Positions 17,661-25,644 of a stretch of DNA of 56,608 nucleotides are shown one piece after another. Position 1 is the first letter of the stretch, and each line of letters opens with the position of its first letter. The stretch comes from JANOAR01 sp031411235. GTDB taxonomy: Bacteria; Verrucomicrobiota; Verrucomicrobiia; Verrucomicrobiales; Verrucomicrobiaceae. The position numbers were made by a program, and so were the translations under genes. The DNA lies in NCBI GenBank assembly GCA_031411235.1, contig JANOAR010000047.1, forward strand, positions 1-56,608, in the 5' to 3' direction. The notes under the pieces were generated by a model. It saw only the letters and a program-made list of their open reading frames with translations. It was not told where the DNA came from and ran no database searches.

Positions 17661-19058
17661 TTAGGCGGGGGCTAGGGCTTGGGTGGTGCGGCGGCGGTGC
17701 TGCTCTAGGCCGGCGAGGAGGCCGGCGAGGAGGAGCCAGTGGGAGAGGTTTTTGGTCTGGGTGAGGATGCGCTCGACGAGGCCGTGGGTGTAACAGAGGG
17801 CGAGGCCAATGAAGAGGCTGGCGGCGAAGTAGCCGGGCAGGCTGATCTTAAAATGCAGTGCGCAACGGAGGGCGAACCAGAGGGTGCTGCCGATGAAGAG
17901 GATGAAGCCGATGTAGCCGGTGTAGCCGGTTTCGGCGAGGATGAGCCAGTAGAGGCTCTCGGTGAGGGGGTTGCCGTAGTAGTTTTCGTCGATGATGGCG
18001 AAGCCTCGGCTGGCGTCCCATTCTTCGAGGATGGCGCTGTATTTGGCTCCGCCGGGGCGGCTGTTGGCGAGGCCGTAGCAGTTCCAGCCGATGCCGATGG
18101 GGCTGTCGGCGAGCATGGCTTGGGATTGCATGACGAGGACGTCGCGGAGGTCGTACTCGGACTTGGAGTCTTGCTTGGTCTCGGCGACTTCTTTGAGCCG
18201 GGAGCGGATGGAGTCGAGGGCGACGAAGGAGATGGCGATGCCGCCGAGGATAGAGAGGAGGGTGATGCCGATGACGCGTGGGTTGGGCTTGCGCAGCCAT
18301 GCGAAGGCGAGGATGGCGACGGAGCCGATGGAGAAGAGGCCGAGCCCACCACGCGAGACGGAGAGGATGATGGCGAGGGCGGCACTACCATAGCCACTGA
18401 GGTAAAGAACGAAGTCGCGCGGGGTGGTGGTGGTGAGGAGGGCGGCGGCGAGCAGGGGGAAGGCGCAGAGGTAGGCCCACATGGCCATGGGGTTCTGGTG
18501 CTCGAAGTTGCCTTTGAACTGCCAGACGCCCTGGAAATACTTGGCGTAGAGGCCCAGGTAGGCATACCAGATGAGCATGGCGGCGAGGGTGCGCAGCGCC
18601 CAGCGCAGGTCTTCCTCGTCGCGCAGGTAGTGGCTGGCTCCGAGGTAGGTGAGGAAGGCTTTGCCGAACTTGCTGACGGACATGGTGGCATACAGGAGGC
18701 TGTACTGGGGGGCCATGATGAGGGAGAGGGCGCTGAGGGCGATCCAGGCGAAGTAGGCCCAGGCTCCGGGGCCCATGAGCCGCCAGCCGGGGTATTTTTG
18801 CTTGGCGCTGGCGAAGACGAGGGCGAGGGCGAGGACTTCGATGAGGTTGCCCTCATAGCCTTTGGTGTGGCCTCGGTAGTACTCGACGGAGACGAAGTAG
18901 AGGGTGAACTTGCCAGGGGCGAGGGCGGTGCAGAAGAGCATGAAGGAGAAGACCCACCGGGTGGTGTTGCGACTCTGTGTGGCCAGCCAGCTACCCAGCG
19001 CCGGGGCGGCAGCGAGGTAGAGCGGCAGGAGCACGCAGAGTTTGAGGAAGTCCTTCAT
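17661..19058 (-). CDS. O-antigen ligase/polymerase-like membrane protein
   Basis: A 465-residue protein with about ten to twelve transmembrane helices. The large loop between late helices (about 290-360) carries LVMQSQAMLADSPIGIGWNC, followed by NPLTESLYWLILAETGYTGY. This matches the Wzy_C/O-antigen-ligase loop, where Arg and His or Glu residues take the lipid-linked glycan. FEHQNPMAMWAYL and VSRGGLGLF are also typical. Expected role: polymerising undecaprenyl-linked repeat units, or attaching glycan, at the periplasmic side. As the only polymerase candidate in the locus, it is probably the Wzy. Confidence 0.82.
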   Translation of the reverse strand: MKDFLKLCVLLPLYLAAAPALGSWLATQSRNTTRWVFSFMLFCTALAPGKFTLYFVSVEYYRGHTKGYEGNLIEVLALALVFASAKQKYPGWRLMGPGAWAYFAWIALSALSLIMAPQYSLLYATMSVSKFGKAFLTYLGASHYLRDEEDLRWALRTLAAMLIWYAYLGLYAKYFQGVWQFKGNFEHQNPMAMWAYLCAFPLLAAALLTTTTPRDFVLYLSGYGSAALAIILSVSRGGLGLFSIGSVAILAFAWLRKPNPRVIGITLLSILGGIAISFVALDSIRSRLKEVAETKQDSKSEYDLRDVLVMQSQAMLADSPIGIGWNCYGLANSRPGGAKYSAILEEWDASRGFAIIDENYYGNPLTESLYWLILAETGYTGYIGFILFIGSTLWFALRCALHFKISLPGYFAASLFIGLALCYTHGLVERILTQTKNLSHWLLLAGLLAGLEQHRRRTTQALAPA

Positions 19059-19067
19059 GGGGGGAAT

Positions 19068-19095
19068 TATGAGTTATGAGTGATGAGTTAAGAAT
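19068..19095. repeat. Heptamer tract upstream of the polymerase gene
   Basis: Units TATGAGT, TATGAGT, GATGAGT, TAAGAAT immediately upstream of the polymerase ATG. Confidence 0.7.
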
Positions 19096-19174
19096 GTCGG
19101 AGGGGGAGGCTGGGGCTGGTAGAAAGCGGTTTTCTGGTGGGGTTGGGCAGCTCGGAGCGGGTAAACTACGGTTT

Positions 19175-19366
19175 TTTGAGTGCTCCGAGCACGTCGGGCT
19201 GGCCTCGCGACCGTCGTTTGAGTGCTCCGGGCACGTCGTCCTTGCCTCGCGACCGTCGTTTGAGTGCTCCGGGCACGTCGTCCTGGCCTCGCGACCGTCG
19301 TTTGAGTGCTCCGGGCACGTCGTCCTTGCCTCGCGACCGTCGTTTGAGTGGTCTTCGCGACGGTCG
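19175..19366. repeat. 42-bp tandem repeat, four copies plus a partial
   Basis: Copies start at 19175, 19217, 19259 and 19301, with a 24-bp partial from 19343. The unit begins TTTGAGTGCTCCGGGCACGT and ends CTCGCGACCGTCG. Copies 2 and 4 share CGTCCTTGCC while copy 3 has CGTCCTGGCC, hinting at an 84-bp higher-order unit. As 42 is a multiple of 3, several frames stay open, giving 14-residue peptide repeats such as KRRSRGQDDVPGAL on the minus strand. The 374-bp spacer between the GT4 and polymerase genes (19059-19432) holds this array flanked by heptamer tracts, and nothing else that I can recognise. Confidence 0.85.
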
Positions 19367-19403
19367 TTTGGCGACGCCGGGGGCGCTGAGCTTTGTATTT
19401 TTC

Positions 19404-19436
19404 ATAATTCATCACTTATCACTCTTAACTCATCAC
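19404..19436. repeat. Heptamer tract, opposite orientation, at the end of the GT4 gene
   Basis: Units ATAATTC, ATCACTT, ATCACTC, TTAACTC, ATCAC. It reads as the reverse complement of the other TGATGAG tracts and reaches the stop codon of the GT4 gene. Confidence 0.65.
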
Positions 19437-20863
19437 GGGTCGGCGAAGCCAAACGGCACGCCCCAGTTGGGCTTGGTTTCGCGGCGTCCGAGCACCCAGC
19501 GGTAGATTTCCTGGGTCTGGGCGGCTTTGTTTTCCCAGGTGTAGTACTTCTCGATGTGGGCGCGGGCGGCGAGGCCCATGGCGGCGAGGGGGGCGGGGTC
19601 GGCAGATAATAGTTCCAGGCGATGGCGCATGGCGATGACGATTTCGGCGCGGGTGGTGACGGGGATGGAGAAGCCGGTGCCGGGGGGGATGAGTTCCACG
19701 GGGCCGCCGTGGTCGAGGACGATGGGGACGAGGCCGAGGGCCATGGCTTCCAAAACCGCGCCGCCGCCGAATTCTCGGACGCTGGGGAAGGCGAAGATGT
19801 GGGACTGGCGCAGCCGGGGGCTGAGGTCGGCGTGCTGCACCCAGCCGTCGAGGGCGACTTGCTGGGCGATGCCGAGGGCTTGGGCTTGGGCCTGGAGGGC
19901 GGGGCGCTCGGGGCCGTCGCCGATGATGTCGAGCTGGAGGGCTCCGGTTTTGATGAGGGGGGCGGCGGCTTCGAGGAGCATATCGACGCCTTTGAGGGGG
20001 ACGAGGCGACCGACGAAGGCGACTTTTAACGGGGCGACGGGGGCGGGGCGGTCCTGCCAGGGGAAGCGGGCGAGGTCGATGGCGTTCTCGGGGAGGAAGA
20101 GGGTCTTGGCTTTGTGGTTGGGGTGGATCTCGCGCAGGGTGGTGCGGGAGCCGACGATGAGGGCGCTGGCGTGGTCGCGGGTGGCCTTGGCCCCTGGGAG
20201 GAAGCGGGCAAAGGTGCGCAGGTGGCCCATCCACTCGCCTTCCTTTTTTTGCAGGTGGGCGAAGGCTTTGGGCCAGGGGACGCCGCCGTTGAGGGGGCCG
20301 ACGATGAAGGGGACGTGGATGCTGTCGAGCTTCTTGGAGAGCCAACTGGGGGTGACGGGGGAGAGGGGGAGGATGCGGTGGACGAGATCCCACTCACCGG
20401 CCTGGATGCGGGGGCCGAGCTGCTTCCAGAGGGCTTTCTCAAAGAAGGGGTAGGCGAGGGTGGTGGCGGCGGCGTAGGTAGTCCAGCCGAGGTCGGTGCC
20501 GCCTCGCAGGAGGGTGGCGATGCGCCAGGCGGTGCCCTGGGAGGCGCGGGCGTCGATGGCGGTGAAGTCCTGGCCCTCGATGAGGCCGTGGTCGAGGAAG
20601 TGCTGGCGGTTGCGCAGCTCGGTGACGATGTGGACGTCGGCGACTTTCCCCATGGCGCGGACGTACTGCCAGCCAACGAGGGCGGCGCTGGTGAGGGCGG
20701 GGTTGGCGGCTTCGGCGATGAGGAGGGCGCGGATGGGGGAATGATGAGTGATGAAGGATGAGTGATGAGCGGGGGAGGTACTGGGCGGCGCGGCGGCTGG
20801 GCGGCGCGGCTGGGCTGGGGGGGATTGGGTGATGGCGAGGGTGAGGGGAGGGAAGAGGGTCAT
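19433..20863 (-). CDS. Family 4 glycosyltransferase
   Basis: A GT-B glycosyltransferase, 476 residues from the first ATG. Family features: PVTPSWLSKKLDSIHVPFIV, PENAIDLARFPW, VAFVGRLVPLKGVDMLLEA, IIGDGPERPAL, FAFPSVREFGGGAVLEAMAL (the E-x7-E type motif) and a C-terminal IEKYYTWENKA. The conserved fold begins at PIRALLIAEAANPALTS, about residue 43. The first 42 residues are Pro-rich and contain HHSSFITHHS, encoded by a heptamer tract at 20743-20770. No ATG or GTG lies between the tract and the conserved region. Translation therefore has to pass through the repeat, or start at a non-standard codon. Confidence 0.85.
   Translation of the reverse strand: MTLFPPLTLAITQSPPAQPRRPAAAPPSTSPAHHSSFITHHSPIRALLIAEAANPALTSAALVGWQYVRAMGKVADVHIVTELRNRQHFLDHGLIEGQDFTAIDARASQGTAWRIATLLRGGTDLGWTTYAAATTLAYPFFEKALWKQLGPRIQAGEWDLVHRILPLSPVTPSWLSKKLDSIHVPFIVGPLNGGVPWPKAFAHLQKKEGEWMGHLRTFARFLPGAKATRDHASALIVGSRTTLREIHPNHKAKTLFLPENAIDLARFPWQDRPAPVAPLKVAFVGRLVPLKGVDMLLEAAAPLIKTGALQLDIIGDGPERPALQAQAQALGIAQQVALDGWVQHADLSPRLRQSHIFAFPSVREFGGGAVLEAMALGLVPIVLDHGGPVELIPPGTGFSIPVTTRAEIVIAMRHRLELLSADPAPLAAMGLAARAHIEKYYTWENKAAQTQEIYRWVLGRRETKPNWGVPFGFADP
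20743..20770. repeat. Heptamer tract within the 5' end of the GT4 gene
   Basis: Units GATGAGT, GATGAAG, GATGAGT, GATGAGC. It encodes the HHSSFITHH stretch of the N-terminal extension. Confidence 0.75.
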
Positions 20864-20896
20864 GGCGATCGGGGAGGGTGGACGGGTTTTTCTGGC

Positions 20897-22174
20897 TCAG
20901 AGGGTGGGCGTGGTTTGGACGGCGGCGGTGGTCGGGACTGGCGGCGCGAGGCTGCTGGTGGTCGGGGTGGCCGCGGCGGGTGGCTGGCTGAGGCGGGCTC
21001 CTTCGTTGGCCCCGACGACTTGGGCGAAGCTGCTAATGGCGAGGCGGCTGGTGTTGCCGAGGATGTTGGTGGCGATGCTGCCGTAGCCTTGGAGGGTGGT
21101 CTGCCAGCGAGTGGGGACGAAGACGATGTCGCCGGGCTGGAGGCGGACATTGGTGGCGCGGCCCAGGAGGATGTCGGGGAAGCTGATGCTGGCGACCTTG
21201 GGGGTGGTGAGGGAGCCCCGGATGATGACGATGTGGCGGGGGTCGGCGTTGGGGGCGAGGCCGAGGCCACCCGCGATGGCGGCGATGATGTTCATATCGG
21301 CTGCGAAACCGATGGGGCGGGGGCTTTTGACGGCACCGAGGAGGTAGATTTCGTTGGTGATGGAGGAGGGGAGGTAGAGGTAGTCGTCGGGCTGGAGGTA
21401 GATGTTTTGAGACATGTCGCCTTCCCGAAGGAGGGCTTGGAAGTCGATGGGGAGGATGTCGCCTTTGCGGATGAGGAAGCTGTGGTCGAGGTCGGCGAGT
21501 TCCTGGGTGGTGCCGCTGAGGGATGAGGTGATGAGGCCGCCGGCGGTGGTGATGGCGTCGAGGACGCGCATGGGGCGTCTGAGGGGGAAGATGCCGGGGT
21601 GGCTGAGGCGTCCGAGTACCCAGATGCGCTGGCTGTTGGCTTCAGTGAGGTCGATGCTGATTTGGGGGTGGCGGTAGTACTGGCTGAGACCTTGTTCGAG
21701 GTCTTGTTTGACTTGGGGGAGGGTGCGGCCGGTGACGGGGATGCCGGGGAGGAGGTTGTAGTAAAGCTTGCCATCGGGGGTGGCGAAGGTCTGGGCACGG
21801 GCGTTGGTTTCGCCCAGGATGTCGATGTCGAATTTGTCGCCGGGGCCGAGGTGAGGCGGCGCTGTGGGGGGGCGAAGCCAGGCGGGGTCGATGGTTTTTT
21901 CTTGCGGGAGGAGGGCGAAGCCTGCGCTGGCGGCGGAGGTTTTGTCGATGCGAGCGTCGAAGTCGCGGGTCGGGGGGAGGGAGCAGGCGGGGAGGAGGAG
22001 GCAGAGGCAGACGATGAGATAATGAGAGGGGGAGAGGGGGAGATTTTGGGTCGCACGCACGGCGTCTATGCTCAGAGCCTGGGCTGTGCTGCTGAGCGAG
22101 TGGTCTGCCATACCCATTCGGGTAGGCGAACGAGGACGAGTAGCAGCAAGTGGAGGATGTGTGGCCGGGCTCAT
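20897..22174 (-). CDS. Polysaccharide export outer-membrane lipoprotein (Wza/OPX type)
   Basis: A 425-residue exporter. A lipobox-bearing signal is seen in YLIVCLCLLLPACSLPP (lipidation on the Cys of LPAC). The poly_export domain follows: LGPGDKFDIDILGE, ATPDGKLYYNLLPGIPVTGR and LSQYYRHPQISIDL. Then two SLBB-type segments, with IWVLGRLSHPGIFPL and EIYLLGAVKSPRPIGF, and RLQPGDIVFVPTRW. The ATG at 22174 overlaps the previous stop (ATGA), supporting that start. The leader before the lipobox is nevertheless long (about 58 residues), and part of it is encoded by an octamer tract. The C-terminus is Thr/Pro/Ala-rich. It is a tandem paralogue of the last 300 residues of the upstream fusion protein. 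Role: outer-membrane channel for the polysaccharide. Confidence 0.9.
   Translation of the reverse strand: MSPATHPPLAATRPRSPTRMGMADHSLSSTAQALSIDAVRATQNLPLSPSHYLIVCLCLLLPACSLPPTRDFDARIDKTSAASAGFALLPQEKTIDPAWLRPPTAPPHLGPGDKFDIDILGETNARAQTFATPDGKLYYNLLPGIPVTGRTLPQVKQDLEQGLSQYYRHPQISIDLTEANSQRIWVLGRLSHPGIFPLRRPMRVLDAITTAGGLITSSLSGTTQELADLDHSFLIRKGDILPIDFQALLREGDMSQNIYLQPDDYLYLPSSITNEIYLLGAVKSPRPIGFAADMNIIAAIAGGLGLAPNADPRHIVIIRGSLTTPKVASISFPDILLGRATNVRLQPGDIVFVPTRWQTTLQGYGSIATNILGNTSRLAISSFAQVVGANEGARLSQPPAAATPTTSSLAPPVPTTAAVQTTPTL
22017..22048. repeat. Octamer tract in the OPX leader
   Basis: Units GAGATAAT, GAGAGGGG, GAGAGGGG, GAGATTTT. It encodes NLPLSPSHYLI just before the lipoprotein hydrophobic core. 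Confidence 0.6.
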
Positions 22175-25100
22175 CGGATGGTGTTGGGGATGGTCGGGAG
22201 GACGGCGTTTTTAATGAGGGGCTGGATGTTGGCAGCAGTCCAGCCGCTGACGGTGCCTTGGACGAAGGAGGTGAGGACGGTTTCGAGGAGTTCTTCGGCT
22301 TTGGCCCAGGGGTGGCGGGAGACGTAGATGATGTCTTTGGGGAGGAGGGGGAAGGCTTTGGCGCGTCCGCTGAGGACGGCTGTCATGTCGCAGATGAAGG
22401 TCTGGGGTTTGTCGAGGGAACCGCGGACGACGAGGACGCGGTTGCGGTAGGCTTTGGGGCTGAAGCCGCCTGCCTGGGTGATGGCGCTGGTGACGGTGGT
22501 ATTGGCGATGATGCCCTGGCTACCCTGTGCGGCGACTTCGCCGAAGATATAAATTTCGTTGGAGTTGGAGGAGGGGAAGTAAAGGTAGTCGTCGGGTTCG
22601 AGGAGGAGGTTTTGGCTCATGTCGCCTTTGTAAAAGAGGCGCTCGAAGTCGATGGCGACGCGGCGCTGGCCGCGGACGAGGAAGCTGCGGCCTAGGTCGG
22701 CGAGTTCGACGGTGTTTTGCTGGAAGACGCCGGTTTCGAGGCCACCGGATTGGGTGACGGCTTCGAGGATGGTGAGGGGGCGGTCGAGGTTGAGGGCACC
22801 TTTGGTGAAGATTTTGCCGAGGAGATAGACTCGGCGGCTCTGGAAGGTGTGGGGGGTGACGATGAGGCGTGGCGTGGTGTAGTATTTGCTGAGTTCGGCA
22901 ACGAGGCGGAGGCGGAGTTCGTCGATGCTGAGGCCGGTGACGGGGATGCTCTGGGCCTGGAGGTAGGTGAGGGTGCCGTCGGGGCCGATGGTGACTTGGT
23001 TGCGAGCGGTGTCGGGCTTGCCGAAGAGCTGGATATTGACGCCGTCACCTGGGCCGAGGGGGAGGGAAGAGTTATGAGTTTTGAGGGATGATTTCTGAAT
23101 GGGGGACGGGGAGGGGTCGCCGGGGGGGGTGAGGGGGATCGGGGGGGAATTAGGAATTAGGAATTGAGAATTAGGAATGGGGGCGGGGGTTTCCTCCACG
23201 AGGGGCCAGGGGCGCTCGCCGAGACGGCCTGGGCGGGGGGCACGGCGGGGGCTGGTAGATTGTGGGTTGCTTGCCTCTGCATTGCTGACTTCCGACTTCC
23301 GACTTCCGACTTCCGACTTCTCGAGTGGGGCGGCGCTGACCAGGGATAGGCTGAGGAACAGGAGGGCGGCGTGGCCGGCGAGTTGGTTGATGAAGGGGGG
23401 GCGGAGGGTGGGGACGGCGTGGAGGAGGCTGCCGACGAGGGTGCAACCGGCGTGGCGATAGTTGGCCAGGGGCTGGGTGATGGCGGGGTCTTTGACGGTG
23501 CCGCTGGTGCCTACCCAGAGGAGCTTGGGGAGGCGCTCGGCAAGGCGGAGGGTCTCGGGGCGATGGGCGGGGGGAAGGTCGATGAAGATGACGGCGGTGG
23601 TGTGGCGGGACCAGTGGCGCAGGGCGGCGAGGAGTTGATCTTGCTGGGGCTGCGTCCACGTCCAGTCGGGGCCGGGGGTGAGGTAGCCGATGCCAGTGCC
23701 GCTGGAGAGCCATTCGTCGGCGTCGCTGTGGGAGCTGGCGAGGGCTTCGCCGAGATCCATGCTGGTGCTCTCGGGCGGGAGGTAGGGGGAGATGCAGAGG
23801 ACGGCGGAGCCTCGCAGGACGGCGGCGTGGCCGAGGAGGGAGGTGAGGTGGGACTGGCAGGGGCGTGGGGCGTCGGTGAGGAGGCCGCAGATGAGGGCGG
23901 TGCCGGGGCTGCCTTCGGTAAGGAGGGGGTGGATACGAGTCCAGGTCTGGAAGGCCCAGTTTCGTTGGCCGGGGCGGTCGTTCTGGAGGGCGGCGGGGAG
24001 GGCGGCGAGGACGGGGAGGCGGGTGGTGCGGTGGAGGTCGCCTGCGGTGAGGACGAGACCGCTGCGGAAGTGGTGCCAGAGCTGGTAGCCGAGGGTGCCG
24101 AGGAGGCCGAGGGCGAGGCCTGCGGCACCGAGGAGGAGGGTCTTTTGCTGGCGGGCGTCGGTGCCTACGTCCTCGAGGCGGGCGGGGGCGAGGACGCGGC
24201 AGGAGCCGAGGGCGTTTTCTTCAAAGAGTTGGGCTTCGCGCTGGCGGCTGGCGAGGACGGTGCGGGCGGTGACGAGGCTCTCGCGGCGGGCTTTGATGAG
24301 GGCGTACTCCATGCTTTTGCGGGGGAGCGAGGAGAGCCTGTCATGGATGCTGGTGCGAATTTTGGCGGTTTGCTGGAGTTGCTGGGCGAGGACGTCTTTC
24401 TGGGAGCGGAGCTGGACGAGGTCGAGGTAGAGGCTTTCGGCGACGGCGCTTTCACCGGGGAGGGGTGGGGTGTCGGCGCTGGTTTTGCCCTGGGTCTGGG
24501 TCATTTGCTCGCGCAGTTGGGCCTCTTTTTCGATGGCTTCCTGGACGATGGGGTTGGCGTCGGTGTAGCGGCGTCGAAGGGTGGCGAGTTCTTCCTCTGA
24601 GGTGCGGTGGGCTCCGGCGAGGGGGCTGGCTTTGGCAAGTTCGCGCTGGTTGGCGAGGATCTTGATGTCGAGGGTTTCGTAGTCGAGGCGGATGTTTTCG
24701 TACTTGAGGGTGTAGTTGGCGATTTCGGCGAGGTTGGATTGGATCTCTTTGTCGGCGTCGATGAGGTCGGACTCTTTGGAGTAACGGAGGAGTTCTTCGT
24801 TGACGGCGAGGTGGTCTTTTTCGATGCGGGCGATTTCGCGCTTGAGGTAGAGGTTGACGTCGGCGGCGTCGCGGGCCTGCATTTCTTTGGTGTACTCGAC
24901 TAGCTCGCGAGCATAGGCGTTGATGACGGCGACGGATTGCTGGGGGCTGGTGGTGGAAGTCCAGCCGACTTTGACGAGGTCGGTGTTGCGCTCGGGGGTG
25001 ATGACGAGGCCAGCGAGGATGGTGCTGGCAGGAAGGGGCGGGTTGGTGGCTTTGGCGACGCGGTCGAGGAGGGCGCTGGCGCGCATCATGTTGATGAGGA

Positions 25101-25608
25101 CGGGGACGGTGATGCTGGTGGGCTTGAAGGGCTCACCCGCGTCGGAGGCGCGGAAGGTGTTGGGGGGGTCGGTGCGGATGATCTGAGCGGCGGCGATGTA
25201 GTGGGGCTCGATTTTAAGCCGACCGAGGAGGTAGAGGGGGAGGGCGATGAGGACGCCGACGATGAGGGCGGCGGGGGCGTGGCGGTAGAGGGTATCGAGG
25301 GCGCGGTAGGGATCGAAGGGGAGGGGGAAAGGGCCGGGAGACTTGGCGACGGGGAGACTGGGGGATGTGGCGACGACGGTGGAATCCGAAGTCCCGAAGT
25401 CGCGGACGCCGAATGGGGGCGGGGCGGCGGATAGGCTGGTGGTGGAGGGACGGAGCGCTGCGGTGAGGCTGGGGGAGTCGGCTGGCCGGAAGTGCTGAAG
25501 GCTGAGGGCAGGAGGCGTGGGCTGGTAGGGAGGGGCTGTGTACGCGCCGCCGCTGTGCTGCCTCTTTTCATAGATGGCGCTGAGGCTGAGGGGTGGGGCG
25601 GCGGACAT
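22171..25608 (-). CDS. Polysaccharide co-polymerase fused to an outer-membrane exporter (PCP-P-loop-OPX fusion)
   Basis: An unusual 1145-residue protein. A Pro/Ser-rich N-terminus precedes a Wzz/GumC-type region, with a first membrane helix at about 112-128. A long coiled coil (about 245-470) follows, and a second helix at about 490-510. Residues about 565-735 resemble a BY-kinase P-loop domain (AVIFIDLPPAHRPETLRLAE). The Walker A is lost, since TDAPRPCQSH stands where GEGKST is expected, so it is probably inactive. Residues 738-760 form a hydrophobic signal-like stretch (GHAALLFLSLSLVSAAP). Next is a linker (760-850) largely encoded by heptamer tracts. Residues 850-1145 form a complete Wza-like OPX domain starting LGPGDGVNIQLFGKP. 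Normally PCP and OPX are separate inner- and outer-membrane proteins. Confidence 0.88.
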   Translation of the reverse strand: MSAAPPLSLSAIYEKRQHSGGAYTAPPYQPTPPALSLQHFRPADSPSLTAALRPSTTSLSAAPPPFGVRDFGTSDSTVVATSPSLPVAKSPGPFPLPFDPYRALDTLYRHAPAALIVGVLIALPLYLLGRLKIEPHYIAAAQIIRTDPPNTFRASDAGEPFKPTSITVPVLINMMRASALLDRVAKATNPPLPASTILAGLVITPERNTDLVKVGWTSTTSPQQSVAVINAYARELVEYTKEMQARDAADVNLYLKREIARIEKDHLAVNEELLRYSKESDLIDADKEIQSNLAEIANYTLKYENIRLDYETLDIKILANQRELAKASPLAGAHRTSEEELATLRRRYTDANPIVQEAIEKEAQLREQMTQTQGKTSADTPPLPGESAVAESLYLDLVQLRSQKDVLAQQLQQTAKIRTSIHDRLSSLPRKSMEYALIKARRESLVTARTVLASRQREAQLFEENALGSCRVLAPARLEDVGTDARQQKTLLLGAAGLALGLLGTLGYQLWHHFRSGLVLTAGDLHRTTRLPVLAALPAALQNDRPGQRNWAFQTWTRIHPLLTEGSPGTALICGLLTDAPRPCQSHLTSLLGHAAVLRGSAVLCISPYLPPESTSMDLGEALASSHSDADEWLSSGTGIGYLTPGPDWTWTQPQQDQLLAALRHWSRHTTAVIFIDLPPAHRPETLRLAERLPKLLWVGTSGTVKDPAITQPLANYRHAGCTLVGSLLHAVPTLRPPFINQLAGHAALLFLSLSLVSAAPLEKSEVGSRKSEVSNAEASNPQSTSPRRAPRPGRLGERPWPLVEETPAPIPNSQFLIPNSPPIPLTPPGDPSPSPIQKSSLKTHNSSLPLGPGDGVNIQLFGKPDTARNQVTIGPDGTLTYLQAQSIPVTGLSIDELRLRLVAELSKYYTTPRLIVTPHTFQSRRVYLLGKIFTKGALNLDRPLTILEAVTQSGGLETGVFQQNTVELADLGRSFLVRGQRRVAIDFERLFYKGDMSQNLLLEPDDYLYFPSSNSNEIYIFGEVAAQGSQGIIANTTVTSAITQAGGFSPKAYRNRVLVVRGSLDKPQTFICDMTAVLSGRAKAFPLLPKDIIYVSRHPWAKAEELLETVLTSFVQGTVSGWTAANIQPLIKNAVLPTIPNTIR
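23071..23100. repeat. Degenerate heptamer tract in the fusion linker
   Basis: Units GTTATGA, GTTTTGA, GGGATGA, TTTCTGA. It encodes QKSSLKTHNS, directly before the OPX domain. Confidence 0.5.
23147..23178. repeat. Heptamer tract (GAATTAG) in the fusion linker
   Basis: Units GAATTAG, GAATTAG, GAATTGA, GAATTAG, GAATG. In frame it encodes IPNSQFLIPNS. Confidence 0.85.
23287..23321. repeat. Heptamer tract (GACTTCC) in the fusion linker
   Basis: Four GACTTCC units and one GACTTCT. In frame it encodes EKSEVGSRKSEVS, right after the hydrophobic signal-like stretch. Confidence 0.9.
25336..25367. repeat. Octamer tract in the N-terminal part of the fusion gene
   Basis: Units GGGAGACT, TGGCGACG, GGGAGACT, GGGGGATG. 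It encodes TSPSLPVAKSPG, before the first membrane helix. Confidence 0.55.
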
Positions 25609-25610
25609 TA

Positions 25611-25631
25611 GAGTGATGAGTGATGAGTGAG
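25611..25631. repeat. Heptamer tract upstream of the fusion gene
   Basis: Three units GAGTGAT, GAGTGAT, GAGTGAG in the short spacer after the ExeA-type ATPase gene. Confidence 0.7.
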
Positions 25632-25644
25632 GGAAGCCGTGAGG

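Noticed and set aside
17739..19079. 446-codon plus-strand frame opposite the polymerase gene
   Set aside because: Composition (very high Gly/Glu/Asp/Val) is that of an antisense shadow in GC-rich DNA; the minus-strand frame encodes a recognisable membrane protein.
19175..19366. Possible CRISPR array
   Set aside because: The 42-bp units are directly adjacent with no unique spacers, and no cas gene is in the window.
19074..19609. Small frames across the 42-bp array (113, 79, 122 and 177 codons) as real proteins
   Set aside because: They are open only because the unit length is a multiple of three; no signal, start context or conserved non-repeat part. Kept as a repeat, not as genes.
23395..23401. 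G7 run as proof that the PCP-OPX fusion is a sequencing artefact
   Set aside because: Changing the run by one base does not reveal an obvious stop-start junction in the other frames nearby, so there is no direct evidence of an error. Left as a check item.
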